A stretch of DNA of 64,000 bases, taken from the NCBI GenBank assembly GCA_018292915.2, contig JACVVK020000200.1, forward strand, positions 265,001 through 329,000, read 5' to 3'. Under the pieces are notes generated by a model. It was not told the DNA's origin. It saw only the letters and a list, made by a program, of their open reading frames with translations, and did not search any database. The stretch is from Batillaria attramentaria. Lineage: Eukaryota; Mollusca; Gastropoda; Batillariidae. A program made the translations under genes and the position numbers. Shown piece after piece: positions 55,069-63,615 of this stretch; the first letter of the stretch is position 1; each line of letters begins with the position of its first letter.

Positions 55069-56733
55069 GTTGGGAATTTAAATTGGTTTTTGTTTGCTGT
55101 GGGATAGCTGAACACCAGATTCTGCCTTAATATCCAATGGATTCTTGATTTTTCACAACCACAAAAAGAATAAGGGATCGAGCCCTGTGTATTTGAGTGA
55201 TTTAATTGCCTGTCTATTCCTGCTCAGCACTGGTGCCACTCCAGAAGCTGATCGAGGAGACAATCAAGTACACGAGGGAGCGGAAGATCTTCGGGCAGCC
55301 GGTCCTCTACAATCAGGCGGTTCACTACACCCTGGCCGAGATGGAGACAGAGGTGGAGTTGCTGCGTGCACTTCTCTACAGGGCTGTCAGTAAGTCTCAA
55401 TCGCAGAGGACATCGTTCTGCAGACACCATAGTAAAGATGACTTTACTTTTGCAACACAACAGACAGAAGAAACGGGACAAGAGAAAAAGAGAAAAAAAA
55501 TTACTTCCAGTTTTCTGCTGGAAGGCAAACAAATACAAAGAAGGCTCAATCTACATATTTCATGAAAATCAGTGACAAGTTTGGTTGAATTTTTTTTTTT
55601 TTTTTTTTTAAGTAAATTTGTTTGTCTGTGTGTTCTAAAATTCTGTTTTGTTTCAAACCCACAGGAAGTCTTTTCTTTCTGATAATGTCTTTGAAAAGAA
55701 ATGCAAAGAACAGAGGGAGAGCTGCCTGCCAAAATGTACTCTCTCTTTTCGTTCTGTCTTACATGTGGTGGAAAAGAACGTTAAACTCCTAAACACCCAG
55801 CCCCACCCAACCCTGTCTCTATCGATAATACATTCTGGCCTCAAATTATAGTCAAACATTACATGAAAATCACTTCATTTTGTCATATGTTACCTCTGTG
55901 AGTTACAGTAACTGTCACTTTTGGCTATCAGAATGATGTCACGATTTGTTCCTGTTGCATTGCTGTTTATACTCTTAAAGAAGTCATGTGACAAAGTTAC
56001 TAGCTGCTGCACGGTTTCCGTGTTCGGCTTTGCTGCAGTGCTGTACATCGAAGGGCAAGATGTGACCAAGCTGGCGTCCATGTGTAAACTGAAAGTCGGG
56101 CGCTTGGCAAGGGAGCTTACTGATAAATGCCTGCAGTTCTGGGGCGGTATGGGTTTCACCAATGAAGTCTTGGTCAGCCGGTTCTACAGGTATGTTCATG
56201 TCGTGCTTCATGGTTCACAGCATTGAGGTCAAGAGGGCTGTAATGGGGTGGTCTGTGGAGTCCAGTCACCAGTGCCAAAGATCAGGGGTTTGAGTCTATG
56301 GTTCTGTTCTTTTAGGTCAGTGGTCTGGGGTTCTCTCCTGTCATTCCAACTTCCTTTCCCCCTCCCTCTCTGCTTTTGAAATGTTCAGGCCATGAAATAA
56401 ATAAATAGATAAATAAATAAATAAATAAACAAAATGTTAGGGGTAAGTGTCATATTTGCCCAACATTGCATCACATTCCAGGCTATGAGTAACAGAGGAC
56501 AATAACTATTTTGTGCGGTTTGTCAAACATCTGGGAGTGGGATCACGAAAATAACGTATGAACAAAACAGACATTTTGGGAAACGGTAATTATGTAAATG
56601 TGTTTTTTTCTTCTTCTTCTTCATCTCCAGAGATTTCCGTCTACTGTCCATTGGGGGTGGTGCTGATGAAGTCATGCTGTCAATCATATGTAAATACATG
56701 AACACTCTGCCACGCCCACAGAATGGGAAATGA
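50541..56733 (+). CDS. Mitochondrial acyl-CoA dehydrogenase, long-chain/acdh-6-like (nine exons, 433 aa)
   Basis: Nine exons with GT/AG junctions join in frame (1302 bp). Acyl-CoA dehydrogenases use FAD to oxidise acyl-CoA to trans-2-enoyl-CoA in mitochondrial beta-oxidation or amino-acid catabolism, passing electrons to ETF. The first about 30 residues (MLRSVWSVRSCKLGDVLATA, then RFLSTSS) are basic, Ser-rich and lack acidic residues until D15, like a mitochondrial transit peptide. Family signature 1 is intact (GVSEVGSGSDVSS, residues 170-182). Signature 2 is intact (QFWGGMGFTNE..R...D, 382-401). W/T residues in GGKMWTTSG fit the FAD-binding strand. The catalytic base appears to be Glu288 in QFQEERLWAA, the LCAD/IVD position. 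The medium-chain position holds Gly408 (SIGGGADEVM). ATG 50541 (context GAAAATG) is the first suitable start. The best resemblance I recall is ACADL and nematode acdh-6-type enzymes; the substrate cannot be fixed. Confidence 0.92.
51100..51220 (+). CDS. Acyl-CoA dehydrogenase exon 2
   Basis: IIEQEINPFVDEWEEEGFFP to GFLGVTKPV; acceptor TTGCTTTCAG; donor G|GTCAGTGTGTG. The donor opens a (GT)n tract. Splicing here makes ..TKPVEYGGAGLD.., the usual family sequence. Confidence 0.88.
51221..51275. repeat. (GT)n tract starting at the exon 2 donor
   Basis: GTCA followed by about 24 GT units, so the 5' splice site is the first of a series of GT dinucleotides. Confidence 0.95.
52133..52262 (+). CDS. 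Acyl-CoA dehydrogenase exon 3
   Basis: EYGGAGLDYSYSIAVAEELG, then INCGGIPMAIGVQTDMATP and ALAR. Acceptor TGTGTACACAG, donor CCAG|GTAGTC. Confidence 0.88.
52270..52361. mobile_element. Perfect 92-bp palindrome with TTAA ends in intron 3
   Basis: Two exact 46-bp arms meet at TCCTA|TAGGA. Each outer end is TTAACTCTTTGACGACGGAG. TTAA ends and the CTCTTTG start suggest a minimal piggyBac-like non-autonomous element. It begins 7 bases after the exon 3/intron 3 border, close to the splice donor. Confidence 0.85.
52392..52951. mobile_element. 560-bp TTAA-bounded non-autonomous element in intron 3
   Basis: The left end TTAACCCTCTTTGTCGCGC and the inverted right end (GAGACAAAGAGGCCGGTTAA) share TTAACC..CTCTTTGTC with a small indel. 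No transposase frame was found. It lies 30 bp beyond the palindrome at 52270 and shares the CTCTTTG motif with it. Confidence 0.65.
53169..53275 (+). CDS. Acyl-CoA dehydrogenase exon 4
   Basis: FGSDKLKKEFLAPSILGEYV, then SCLGVSEVGSGSDVS; carries family signature 1. Acceptor CTGCACACAG, donor TCAA|GTAAGT. Confidence 0.9.
53741..53908 (+). CDS. Acyl-CoA dehydrogenase exon 5
   Basis: SIQTRAETRGDDLIINGGKM, then WTTSGTQADWMCLLANTSEG; the FAD-binding beta domain. Acceptor TTGCAATTCAG, donor CCCAG|GTAACT. Confidence 0.9.
54462..54635 (+). CDS. Acyl-CoA dehydrogenase exon 6 (catalytic Glu)
   Basis: GVHIAKKINKMGMLSSDTAQ, VFFEDVRVP, IIGEEGQGFTYQMLQFQEER. Includes the proposed catalytic Glu288. Donor GGCAG|GTAATG. 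Confidence 0.9.
54841..55062 (+). mobile_element. 5'-truncated tRNA-derived SINE inside (CT)n
   Basis: A SINE tail portion (about 54914-55025, starting TTCGAATCCCAGCGGGGGCC) lies between CT runs at 54841-54912 and 55037-55062, in intron 6. Confidence 0.8.
55228..55389 (+). CDS. Acyl-CoA dehydrogenase exon 7
   Basis: ALVPLQKLIEETIKYTRERK, then IFGQPVLYNQAVHYTLAEME; typical C-terminal helical domain (REAFG-like motif is RKIFGQP). Donor GTCA|GTAAGT. Confidence 0.9.
55763..55809 (+). mobile_element. SINE tail fragment
   Basis: ATGTGGTGGAAAAGAACGTT followed by AAACTCCTAAACACCCAG; only the 3' tail of the main SINE, in intron 7. Confidence 0.6.
56039..56189 (+). CDS. Acyl-CoA dehydrogenase exon 8
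   Basis: MLYIEGQDVTKLASMCKLKV, then LQFWGGMGFTNEVLVSRFYR; carries family signature 2. Acceptor TTTGCTGCAG, donor TACAG|GTATGT. Confidence 0.9.
56232..56440 (+). mobile_element. Degraded copy of the second SINE family
   Basis: GTGGTCTGTGGAGTCCAGTC to GGGGTTTGAGTC is a decayed tRNA-like head. The tail TCTGCTTTTGAAATGTTCAG followed by (AAAT)n matches the copy at 21868-22035. Located in intron 8. Confidence 0.55.
56631..56733 (+). CDS. Acyl-CoA dehydrogenase exon 9 (last)
   Basis: RDFRLLSIGGGADEVMLSII, then CKYMNTLPRPQNGK and TGA. Glycine (408) takes the place of the medium-chain catalytic Glu. Acceptor CTTCATCTCCAG. Confidence 0.9.
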
Positions 56734-56822
56734 ATTTGCAGAATCTAACCGGAGCGAGTGACAGATCTAGAGAGAGAGAGAGAGCGAGCGAGCGAGTCAG
56801 TGACTGAGTCAGTGAGTGGGTG

Positions 56823-57176
56823 CAGGGATGTCACTGGAGCTTGAAACCTATAGGACAAATGTCCTGGGAGGTGGCCGATGAATACGACATTTGTCCTGAA
56901 TTGGAACGAAACAATAGGACATTCTGGCGCGCGACAATAAAGCATTGTAAAACAGGAACCACATAAACACAAGCACCCCGAGTAGCGCAAGGCGGCAGCC
57001 GTCACTTGGAAAAATGTCACTAGTTTGTCCGCGATCAACAGAAACGCAATCGGACATATAACCTCCTCTTGAAATAAACAATCGGACATCTGTCCTGCTG
57101 GACAGTTTTTTTCATCGGACATTTAGCCAAAGTCTATCGGTCAGAGTCCTGTGTCCGGGCACCAGTGACATCCCTG
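56823..57176. mobile_element. 354-bp TIR element with 6-bp target duplication
   Basis: CAGGGATGTCACTGG (56823) and CCAGTGACATCCCTG (57176) are exact inverted 15-bp ends. TGGGTG lies directly on both sides. Several GGACAAATGTCC or CGGACATCTGTCC motifs are inside, shared with the element at 41860-43702. It begins 90 bp after the acyl-CoA dehydrogenase stop, so it may lie in that gene's 3' UTR. It contains AATAAA at 56937. Confidence 0.85.
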
Positions 57177-57917
57177 TGGGTGCGATATTTTTTTGCGGCA
57201 AGAGAAAATGACAGTTGCAATGATTAGTTATATGCGCTCTTTCTGGTGACAGCAACATGACAAGTCTTCAGCTTGTTATCCCTCTGTTTTGAATTAATTA
57301 AGCTAAAACAATCAGTACTGCACTCAGTGTGGTGTATGTTGCCTACCTCCTCAGAAGCAAAGTAGTCACCACAGGGTGTTTAATTCCCCATCACTGCACT
57401 AAGCTGTTTCAGTTTGTGTATTATTTGAGAAGCATTTATGTGATTTATAAACCATTCATTGGTCGCCATATCCATGTGTTGGGCCGCGTTTCCGTTTGTC
57501 TGGAAATGCAGACACAATCCGTAAGCGCAAACTGCTTGTGCTTTTATTTGACTATTCCCGTTAAAGTGGAAATGGCATCCACAGAACACAATCATAAATA
57601 TTATAGTGAAACCATCCTAGACGCCCAGTTTGTTTGGTTGTTTTGGGGGGTTTTGTTGTTGTTGTTGTATGTTGTTTTGAGAAAGACTGGGCAAGGGACA
57701 AAAATTGGATTAAAAAAAAAGAAAAAAAAAGGTAGTTTGGTAGCGCTGCACTGTGGCGATATGCCTCTCCAGGGAGAATCAGCCAGAATTTCCGGAAAGG
57801 GGCAATAGCGTTTAAAAAAAAAAGTTAAATAAAAAGATGGAGCAAATAACATCCTTCTTATGACACGCCCATCTACAAACGCCAAAAAATCCCCTCCCAT
57901 TTACCCCCCCCCCCACC

Positions 57918-57948
<31 letters not shown>

Positions 57949-58990
57949 ACCCAGCAACAACAACAAAAAAAACAATAGTCAATAATTTGATGTTTTTGCG
58001 TATCATTTTTATATGTATTTGGAATCACCCCTGTCAATTAATTTTAAACCATGCTAAATTTTGTAGATTACGTGTGTGTCTCGGAAGAAAGAAAAATGCA
58101 ACCCGAATTTACTAACGGGTCTGCAGGACTTGTTTCGCATTCTTTCTTGATGTAACTGGGATATTTCTCGGAGGCGTTCTCGCATGCATGATCTGGAGTG
58201 CAGCTGACATCAGTCTAAGTCGAAGCACATGTGTTCAGTGATAGAATGTTACCTCATTTCCGCTTATATTATTCTGTCTTATCTTTTGTTCGTATGCATG
58301 TGCGTGCTGCCGCGGATAGGTTCACTAGTCACAAACAGTGCTGGTAAACATTGCAGATTTGTTGTGACTTGCAATTTGTATTGTCAGTTTTACACCTTTC
58401 ACTTTACACTCTACATAAGATTGGGAAAAATGTACTTGTTTAGACATTGTATATACAGTGGTCTTACATGCTCATGACATATACAGTGCCGTTTGTTTCC
58501 ACGCTGAGGTCCTGTTTGATGACACATGAAAATTTAGATGTGATTTATACTTTTCTAAAATTTTCTTTAATGCCAGCACAGTGTTTGTTAAAATTTTGCT
58601 GGGAGGAGGGGGGTGGGGGGGGGGGGGGGCGGACATGTTCGTTGAATACACACAAATTGTTTGGTGAACACATTATGTGTTTGTATTTGGCTTTTGGGGT
58701 TTGCTGCTTCTGTTGTTTCATCTTTCTTTTTTCTTTCAGTCAGAAGAATATGCCAAAAGGTGGGGGGGGGGGGGGGGGGGGGTTGTTGTTGTTTTGGTTT
58801 GGTTTGGTTGGTTTTTGTGGGGGGTTCTTTTTTGTTGTTGTTGTTGTTTTTTCTTTTTTGGGGGGTAGGGTATTGGTGGTGTTCATTTGTTTAATTTTTG
58901 TTGATGTTGTTTGTTTGTTTTTGGTTTGGCTGTTGTTGTTTTTTTTTTGTTTTGTTTTTTTTTGGGGGGGGGTGTCTTGCACATGTACTT

Positions 58991-58991
<1 letters not shown>
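57177..58991. other. Intergenic, low-complexity
   Basis: Poly-C at about 57904-57938 and G/T-rich low complexity at about 58600-58975. Frames read as poly-Gly or poly-Val/Phe are artefacts of these runs. No gene was recognised. Confidence 0.5.

Positions 58992-59052
<61 letters not shown>
58992..59052. repeat. (AC)n microsatellite
   Basis: About 30 AC units. Confidence 0.95.
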
Positions 59053-59054
<2 letters not shown>

Positions 59055-59708
59055 TCCTGTTAATAACAAGAATATAGAGGACATACTGTCAGTTAACGAA
59101 ATTCTCTTCATGGTAAAGTTTGAACATTTTTGGTGTAATTAAGACTAGAAAATTGATTTAGGGTGGAAGAGTTTAGAATGAAAATTTAACATGTTCGCTA
59201 AGGGATGATGTCTTTGAGATTGAATGCTTATATATATACAATGCCAAATTTGTCATATATTTTGTTTGTCAAAAATAAACTGTACATGTACACGAATACT
59301 AATGAGTTTGTGACTGGAAATACCATGTTTATACATGAGCACACCGCACACTCACCCATTATGGGTAGGTACCCACACATTCCGAGGCACGGACACAAAC
59401 ACACGTACACAGAGCTTTCACTACAATGGACCGAGTTGGTATTGGGGGCTTGGACGAACTAGCGATAAGCTTGGGCCGAGGTGGTAGGCCGAGCGTGAAA
59501 TGGGCCGAGTTGACCTGGCACGAATTCCTAAATGGTTCTTTCGTCCGTGGTGGGATTGATTCCATTTTGGTTTGTTCCAAAATGAATTCAAGGGAAGCCA
59601 CTCTAAACGATTACCGCAGACGTTTCTCCACACCATTGTTTACCTGCAACATATGCCGACAGTTCTTTGCGATTTACCGGCAAGTCAGGTCGATTTGCCA
59701 CGTAGTGT
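59053..59708. other. Upstream region of the putative membrane-protein exon
   Basis: GGGCCGAGGTGG / GGGCCGAGTTGACC / GGACCGAGTTGG motifs recur at about 59428-59518. This may be a decayed repeat or a GC-richer promoter segment. No definite core promoter is seen. Confidence 0.3.
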
Positions 59709-59834
59709 ATGAGAGAAAGTATGCGAGTTCGACTGAAAACCCGAGCGATTCTCATCTACCTCAGCGTTGTGTGCTTCACAACAATGTTCTTAGGCCTGTA
59801 CTTCTTGTTCTCTCCTCCACCACCTTACAAGTCG
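59709..59834 (+). CDS. Probable first coding exon of a type II (signal-anchor) membrane protein
   Basis: 42 codons: a short basic N-terminus (MRESMRVRLKTR), an uncharged stretch of about 20 residues with many hydrophobics (AILIYLSVVCFTTMFLGLYF), then LFSPPPPYKS. The exon ends at a strong donor (TCG|GTAAGT, 59835). A TAG stop lies in frame two codons before the ATG, so this is the first Met; Met5 (59721) is an alternative start. Basic tail, single membrane anchor and a Pro-rich stem are the layout of Golgi type II enzymes such as glycosyl- or sulfotransferases. That identity is inference, as no catalytic domain is visible. The remaining exons would lie beyond 64000 or in unrecognised sequence to the right. 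Confidence 0.45.
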
Positions 59835-60230
59835 GTAAGTTCGTCTGAAGTAATAATTAAATAGCATTAGTAGTGCTGTACTCGTGTACTGTTGTCTCTG
59901 AGGCTCATGATCCCAAAGCATGTCGTCACTCTTGTCAGAGAGTTCGTCTTGGGCAAAGGTTGTCTGTCCGTACTACCCACTGCGCCTCCGTGAAAACCGT
60001 AACGCAAAGCTGAATAAATCAGTAAATGGCATTGAGAGGAACCAGCTAGTGACACTACTGAGTAGAGACAGTCTCCAGTTCATTGCAAGGAACCAAAGCC
60101 ATTGATATAGCAGAGAATAGTAGAACAAACTAATGACACAATTGACCTAACTACACCAATGAACAAGGGACGACGATTGATGCCAGATTGATTCTTAGGC
60201 TAGGATAATTAGGCTTTTTATGTAGCGGAA

Positions 60231-60612
60231 GGTAGAACAAATTTGATCCTAACTTTTTATTACTGAAATCAGTAGAGCACATGCCCCTAATGCTGTTGTG
60301 GTCTCCGTGAATTTTTTTCTCATCATCATTAGCTTGCTTTATGTCCTGTGGCTTTTAGCCCTTAAGGACAAGTTGTTCCTGGCATGTGTCTTTGGCTGGG
60401 CGAGTGTCTTTGGCAATTTTTTCTCCGTCCGCGTCACAGTTAAAAACGACATAACCTCGGTACGCACAGATAGGCTAGGAAAACTGCTGAACAAGGTAGA
60501 ACAAATTTGATCCTAGCTTTTTATTACAGATTTCAGTAGAACACAGGCCCCCTAATGCTGTGGTGGTCTCCGTGAATTTTTTCTCCGTCCCCATCACAGT
60601 TAATTAAACGAC
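60231..60612. repeat. 264-bp partial tandem duplication
   Basis: GGTAGAACAAATTTGATCCT at 60231 recurs at 60495. The following CCCCTAATGCTG, GTGGTCTCCGTGAATTTTTT and TCTCCGTCC..TCACAGTTAA also recur. The copies differ by several substitutions and a length change. Non-coding, and intronic if the exon at 59709 is real. Confidence 0.7.
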
Positions 60613-61269
60613 CGTTTATCTTGCCATTTCCACTATATGACCCCTATAAATGGGCTTTTGAGGGTGTGCACAAAGTATGCGTATTTGCGGGTATAGAAAT
60701 GCGCAGAATTCTGGTCTAAACACTGTTACTGCTAGACAAGACATGCGTTGCTGACGTACTGAAATTTCACACCAATCAGAATGATGCTTCCTGGATAATT
60801 GTGGCGATTAAATTGGCCGTTGATTCAAAGGGCCCTGTAAATTGACTGCATTTGATGCTTGTGCACTTGGCAGGTCACTGCAGGTGACGTATTGTATCGC
60901 GGAAAACATTTATGAACATTGAACAGTTTAGTCAGAAAACGCTTCTTTGATGTTGCGAAGTTCCCTTGTCGTTGCAGGTGCAGGTAAGTATGCAATATGA
61001 TACCCAAGTGAGCACTGTTTTCGGTAGGGATATTTTGGGGGTGTACTTACTAAAGTAGTTGCTGCGCTGTGAGTACTGAACGGGTTTTCTCAAAGAATAG
61101 TGCACACGCAAGAATAGTATCCCAGTTGTGTCATATCATAAGTTCATTGAAATCGCTTTGGTACTTTGGTGACAAACAGCCACTGAAAGTGCAGTGGCTG
61201 TTTAATAATGACGGAATACGCGTAATGATAGGAGTAGGGACACATGATTGGTTGCTGTGATAATATGTG
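60613..61269. other. Intergenic or intronic, nothing recognised
   Basis: No supported feature. Confidence 0.35.
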
Positions 61270-63610
61270 TATGCGAAAACGAATATGATATGATGCAAAT
61301 ATTCAGGCACATGCTCGGTGTTTCAGAATTATCTTCTGGAACTTGTAGGAGAGATTCATTGCTTATAGGTGACCGTTAATTGAGGCTATCACTAGTATCA
61401 GTTCCGTATATGGCTTGAAAGCGGTGCTTAGTAAAGTGCCTACCATATTTGCTATGCTTGATTTAATTGGTTTCTTTTTATACATTTGTCGTGGTGGAAA
61501 AGACACTGACTAGTCCTATGAAAGATTCCAAACAAGCACGTCTTCTTTACGGCGGTCATCAACTTTCCCCATTTTGTTCACTTGCTCTCTTACATGCTGC
61601 GTGGGGGGTAGGTTTATATTTTGCTGCTAGTAACTACCACTATTAACTTGTCTTTGTTTTACATATATTGGAAAAAGTAGAGTGATCTCAGCAGAAGGAA
61701 ATCATACATCCCACATCAAATTTCACGAAGTCTTCACTGCTTGAAATAGGTGACTTAAAATACCTTTTTCTAATTTAACAGACCATTAACTGCTACGGGG
61801 GTAGGTTATCAAGTAGCCTGATATGACGGCGACTGTGAACACAGCGTTTTTTGTTATTAACCAACTTTTAGAGAAGAGACTTGCCACACACGTATTACTA
61901 GCCCACCCACAATGTCCCTTTGGCTGTGAGTGGTAATGAGGGGAATCTGTATAACGATTGGGTTCAAATATTGACTATACACAGCAACGCTTAGAAATGA
62001 CGCTGCTGTAGCAGATATTGTGCACACACCTCAAGATTGACTACTGGATATGTTAGGCCAAACACCCTGCGGTGGTCGAACGAAATGAAAATAGATTTGC
62101 CTGTAACAGCCTGCAGCTATCAAATCTTCCGTTTTCCATATATAGACGCCGATTCTCTTACTGATGGGGACTGGGCTGACATATTACGCTGCTGCAGCTG
62201 CTACCCTTGGCAGATTATGTGCAGACGCACATCGTGCTTCAGATAAATGGTCCAGCATCCCAAAAATACTATTTGAAATGTCTCAAATTCTAACGCGCTT
62301 AGAAAATATTGGACATTTTCATTAATTCCTGTTTTGGGGTACAGGTAAAGAAATTAGACAAACTTAATATATGAAACTTCAAGTAAAATGATATAACGCG
62401 AATGCAAATAAAAGACTAGAGACACAAAAACAAATCTGTGAAATCTCTTTTATTTTTAACGTGTTTTTCCTTGGGAACAAACGCTGTTTATTTTGCCTTT
62501 TTTTTTTTCTCCTTCCCTTTTTTTTTTTTTTTTTTTTTTTTGACATTCTCAAAGTTACAAATAAAGTACATGTATATTACTTGCAAAGTGTAATGGAAAG
62601 TATGTTGAACACAACCTCAAGTCTATAGTAGTAAGTGGCTGAATTCATTTCAAGTGTTATGACTATGTTAATCATACGGCAAACGTATGTTTTCAAGGTC
62701 AAGGTCATCGGTTCGCCTGCTTACTCCCAAACATTTTATTTTATCGCTCCATTAGATTAAGCAAAAGAACAAGCAGTCACAAGCACCAGGCAAAACAAAA
62801 TTAGCACAAACGATGTTTGTACGAGAAGATTTCTTGTGTACAGCTTTGGTGACCCTGACCTTGGGATAAAGGTCATAGAGACTGGGTGAACAGTTTGTAA
62901 ATACAACTTTTGGCATAACATTTGCCTAGTATGCATTGATAAGATTTAATGCCTCTCTCGTGACCTCTAGTAAAGGTCAAGGTCACGCTTGACTTGTAAA
63001 GATTTTGCCGTTAATTTTTTTCTGAAGTTGCTGTGAACTCATCAAATCACGGGGACAATACAGGTCATTTCAGTTCTGACTGTCATACTGTTATGCTTAT
63101 TCTGAGCGATGAAGTAAAATGTTTGGGAGTAAATAGACGAACCAATGACCTTGACCTTGATGTACGTTTTCCTTCCTTTGGGATCACTCTACTTTTTCCA
63201 ATATGTAAAACAATGACAAGTTAAAACTGGTGGCTACTAGCAGCAAAATATAAAACTACCCCCCACGCAACATGTAATGAAGGAAATGGAAAAAATGGGG
63301 AAAAATAATTGCCCCTGTAAAGAAGACGTGTTTGTTTTGATCTTTCTTCATACAACTAGTCATTGTCTTTTCCACCACGACAAATGTGTAAAAAGAAACC
63401 AAATCAAGCGTAGCAATTATGGCAGGCTCTTTACTAAGCACCGCCTTCAGCCTATATATAGGAAACTGATAACTTCAATTAACGGTCATCTATAACCCAA
63501 AGTATAAGCAATGAATCTCTCCTACAAGTTCCAGAAGATACATGTAATTCTGAAACACTGAGCATGTGCCCGAATATTTGCATCATATTATACTCGTTTT
63601 CGCAGATCTA
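61270..63610. repeat. Large inverted repeat, arms of about 430 bp
   Basis: The left arm, about 61270-61720, begins TGCGAAAACGAATATGATAT. The right arm, about 63180-63610, ends ATATTATACTCGTTTTCGCA. Shared blocks include CTTCTGGAACTTGTAGGAGA, GAGATTCATTGCTTATA, GCGGTGCTTAGTAAAG, ACATTTGTCGTGGTGGAAAA and GGAAAAAGTAGAGTGATC, in opposite orientation. The arms are diverged with small indels. The roughly 1.5-kb spacer contains the smaller TIR element at 62679. It may be one foldback transposon or two oppositely inserted copies of a dispersed repeat. Confidence 0.75.
62679..63175. mobile_element. ~497-bp element with ~70-bp TIRs carrying TCAAGGTCAAGGTCA
   Basis: The left end, about 62679-62749, contains TCAAGGTCAAGGTCATCGGT and then TTACTCCCAAACATTTTA. 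The right end, about 63105-63175, is its inverted copy (TAAAATGTTTGGGAGTAAAT, then CAATGACCTTGACCTTGA). Over about 57 bp the arms differ at only a handful of sites. The middle has two more AGGTCA-type clusters (TGACCCTGACCTTGGG, about 62850; AAAGGTCAAGGTCACGC, about 62970). No coding region. Confidence 0.8.
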
Positions 63611-63615
63611 TAGAT

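Noticed and set aside
55206..55565. Extension of acyl-CoA dehydrogenase exon 7 to the end of its open frame (and similar read-throughs after other exons)
   Set aside because: The family protein aligns only up to the GTAAGT donor; the following residues are intronic.
58447..58992. 181-codon frame with Gly and Phe/Val runs
   Set aside because: Translation of poly-G and GTT/TTT low-complexity DNA.
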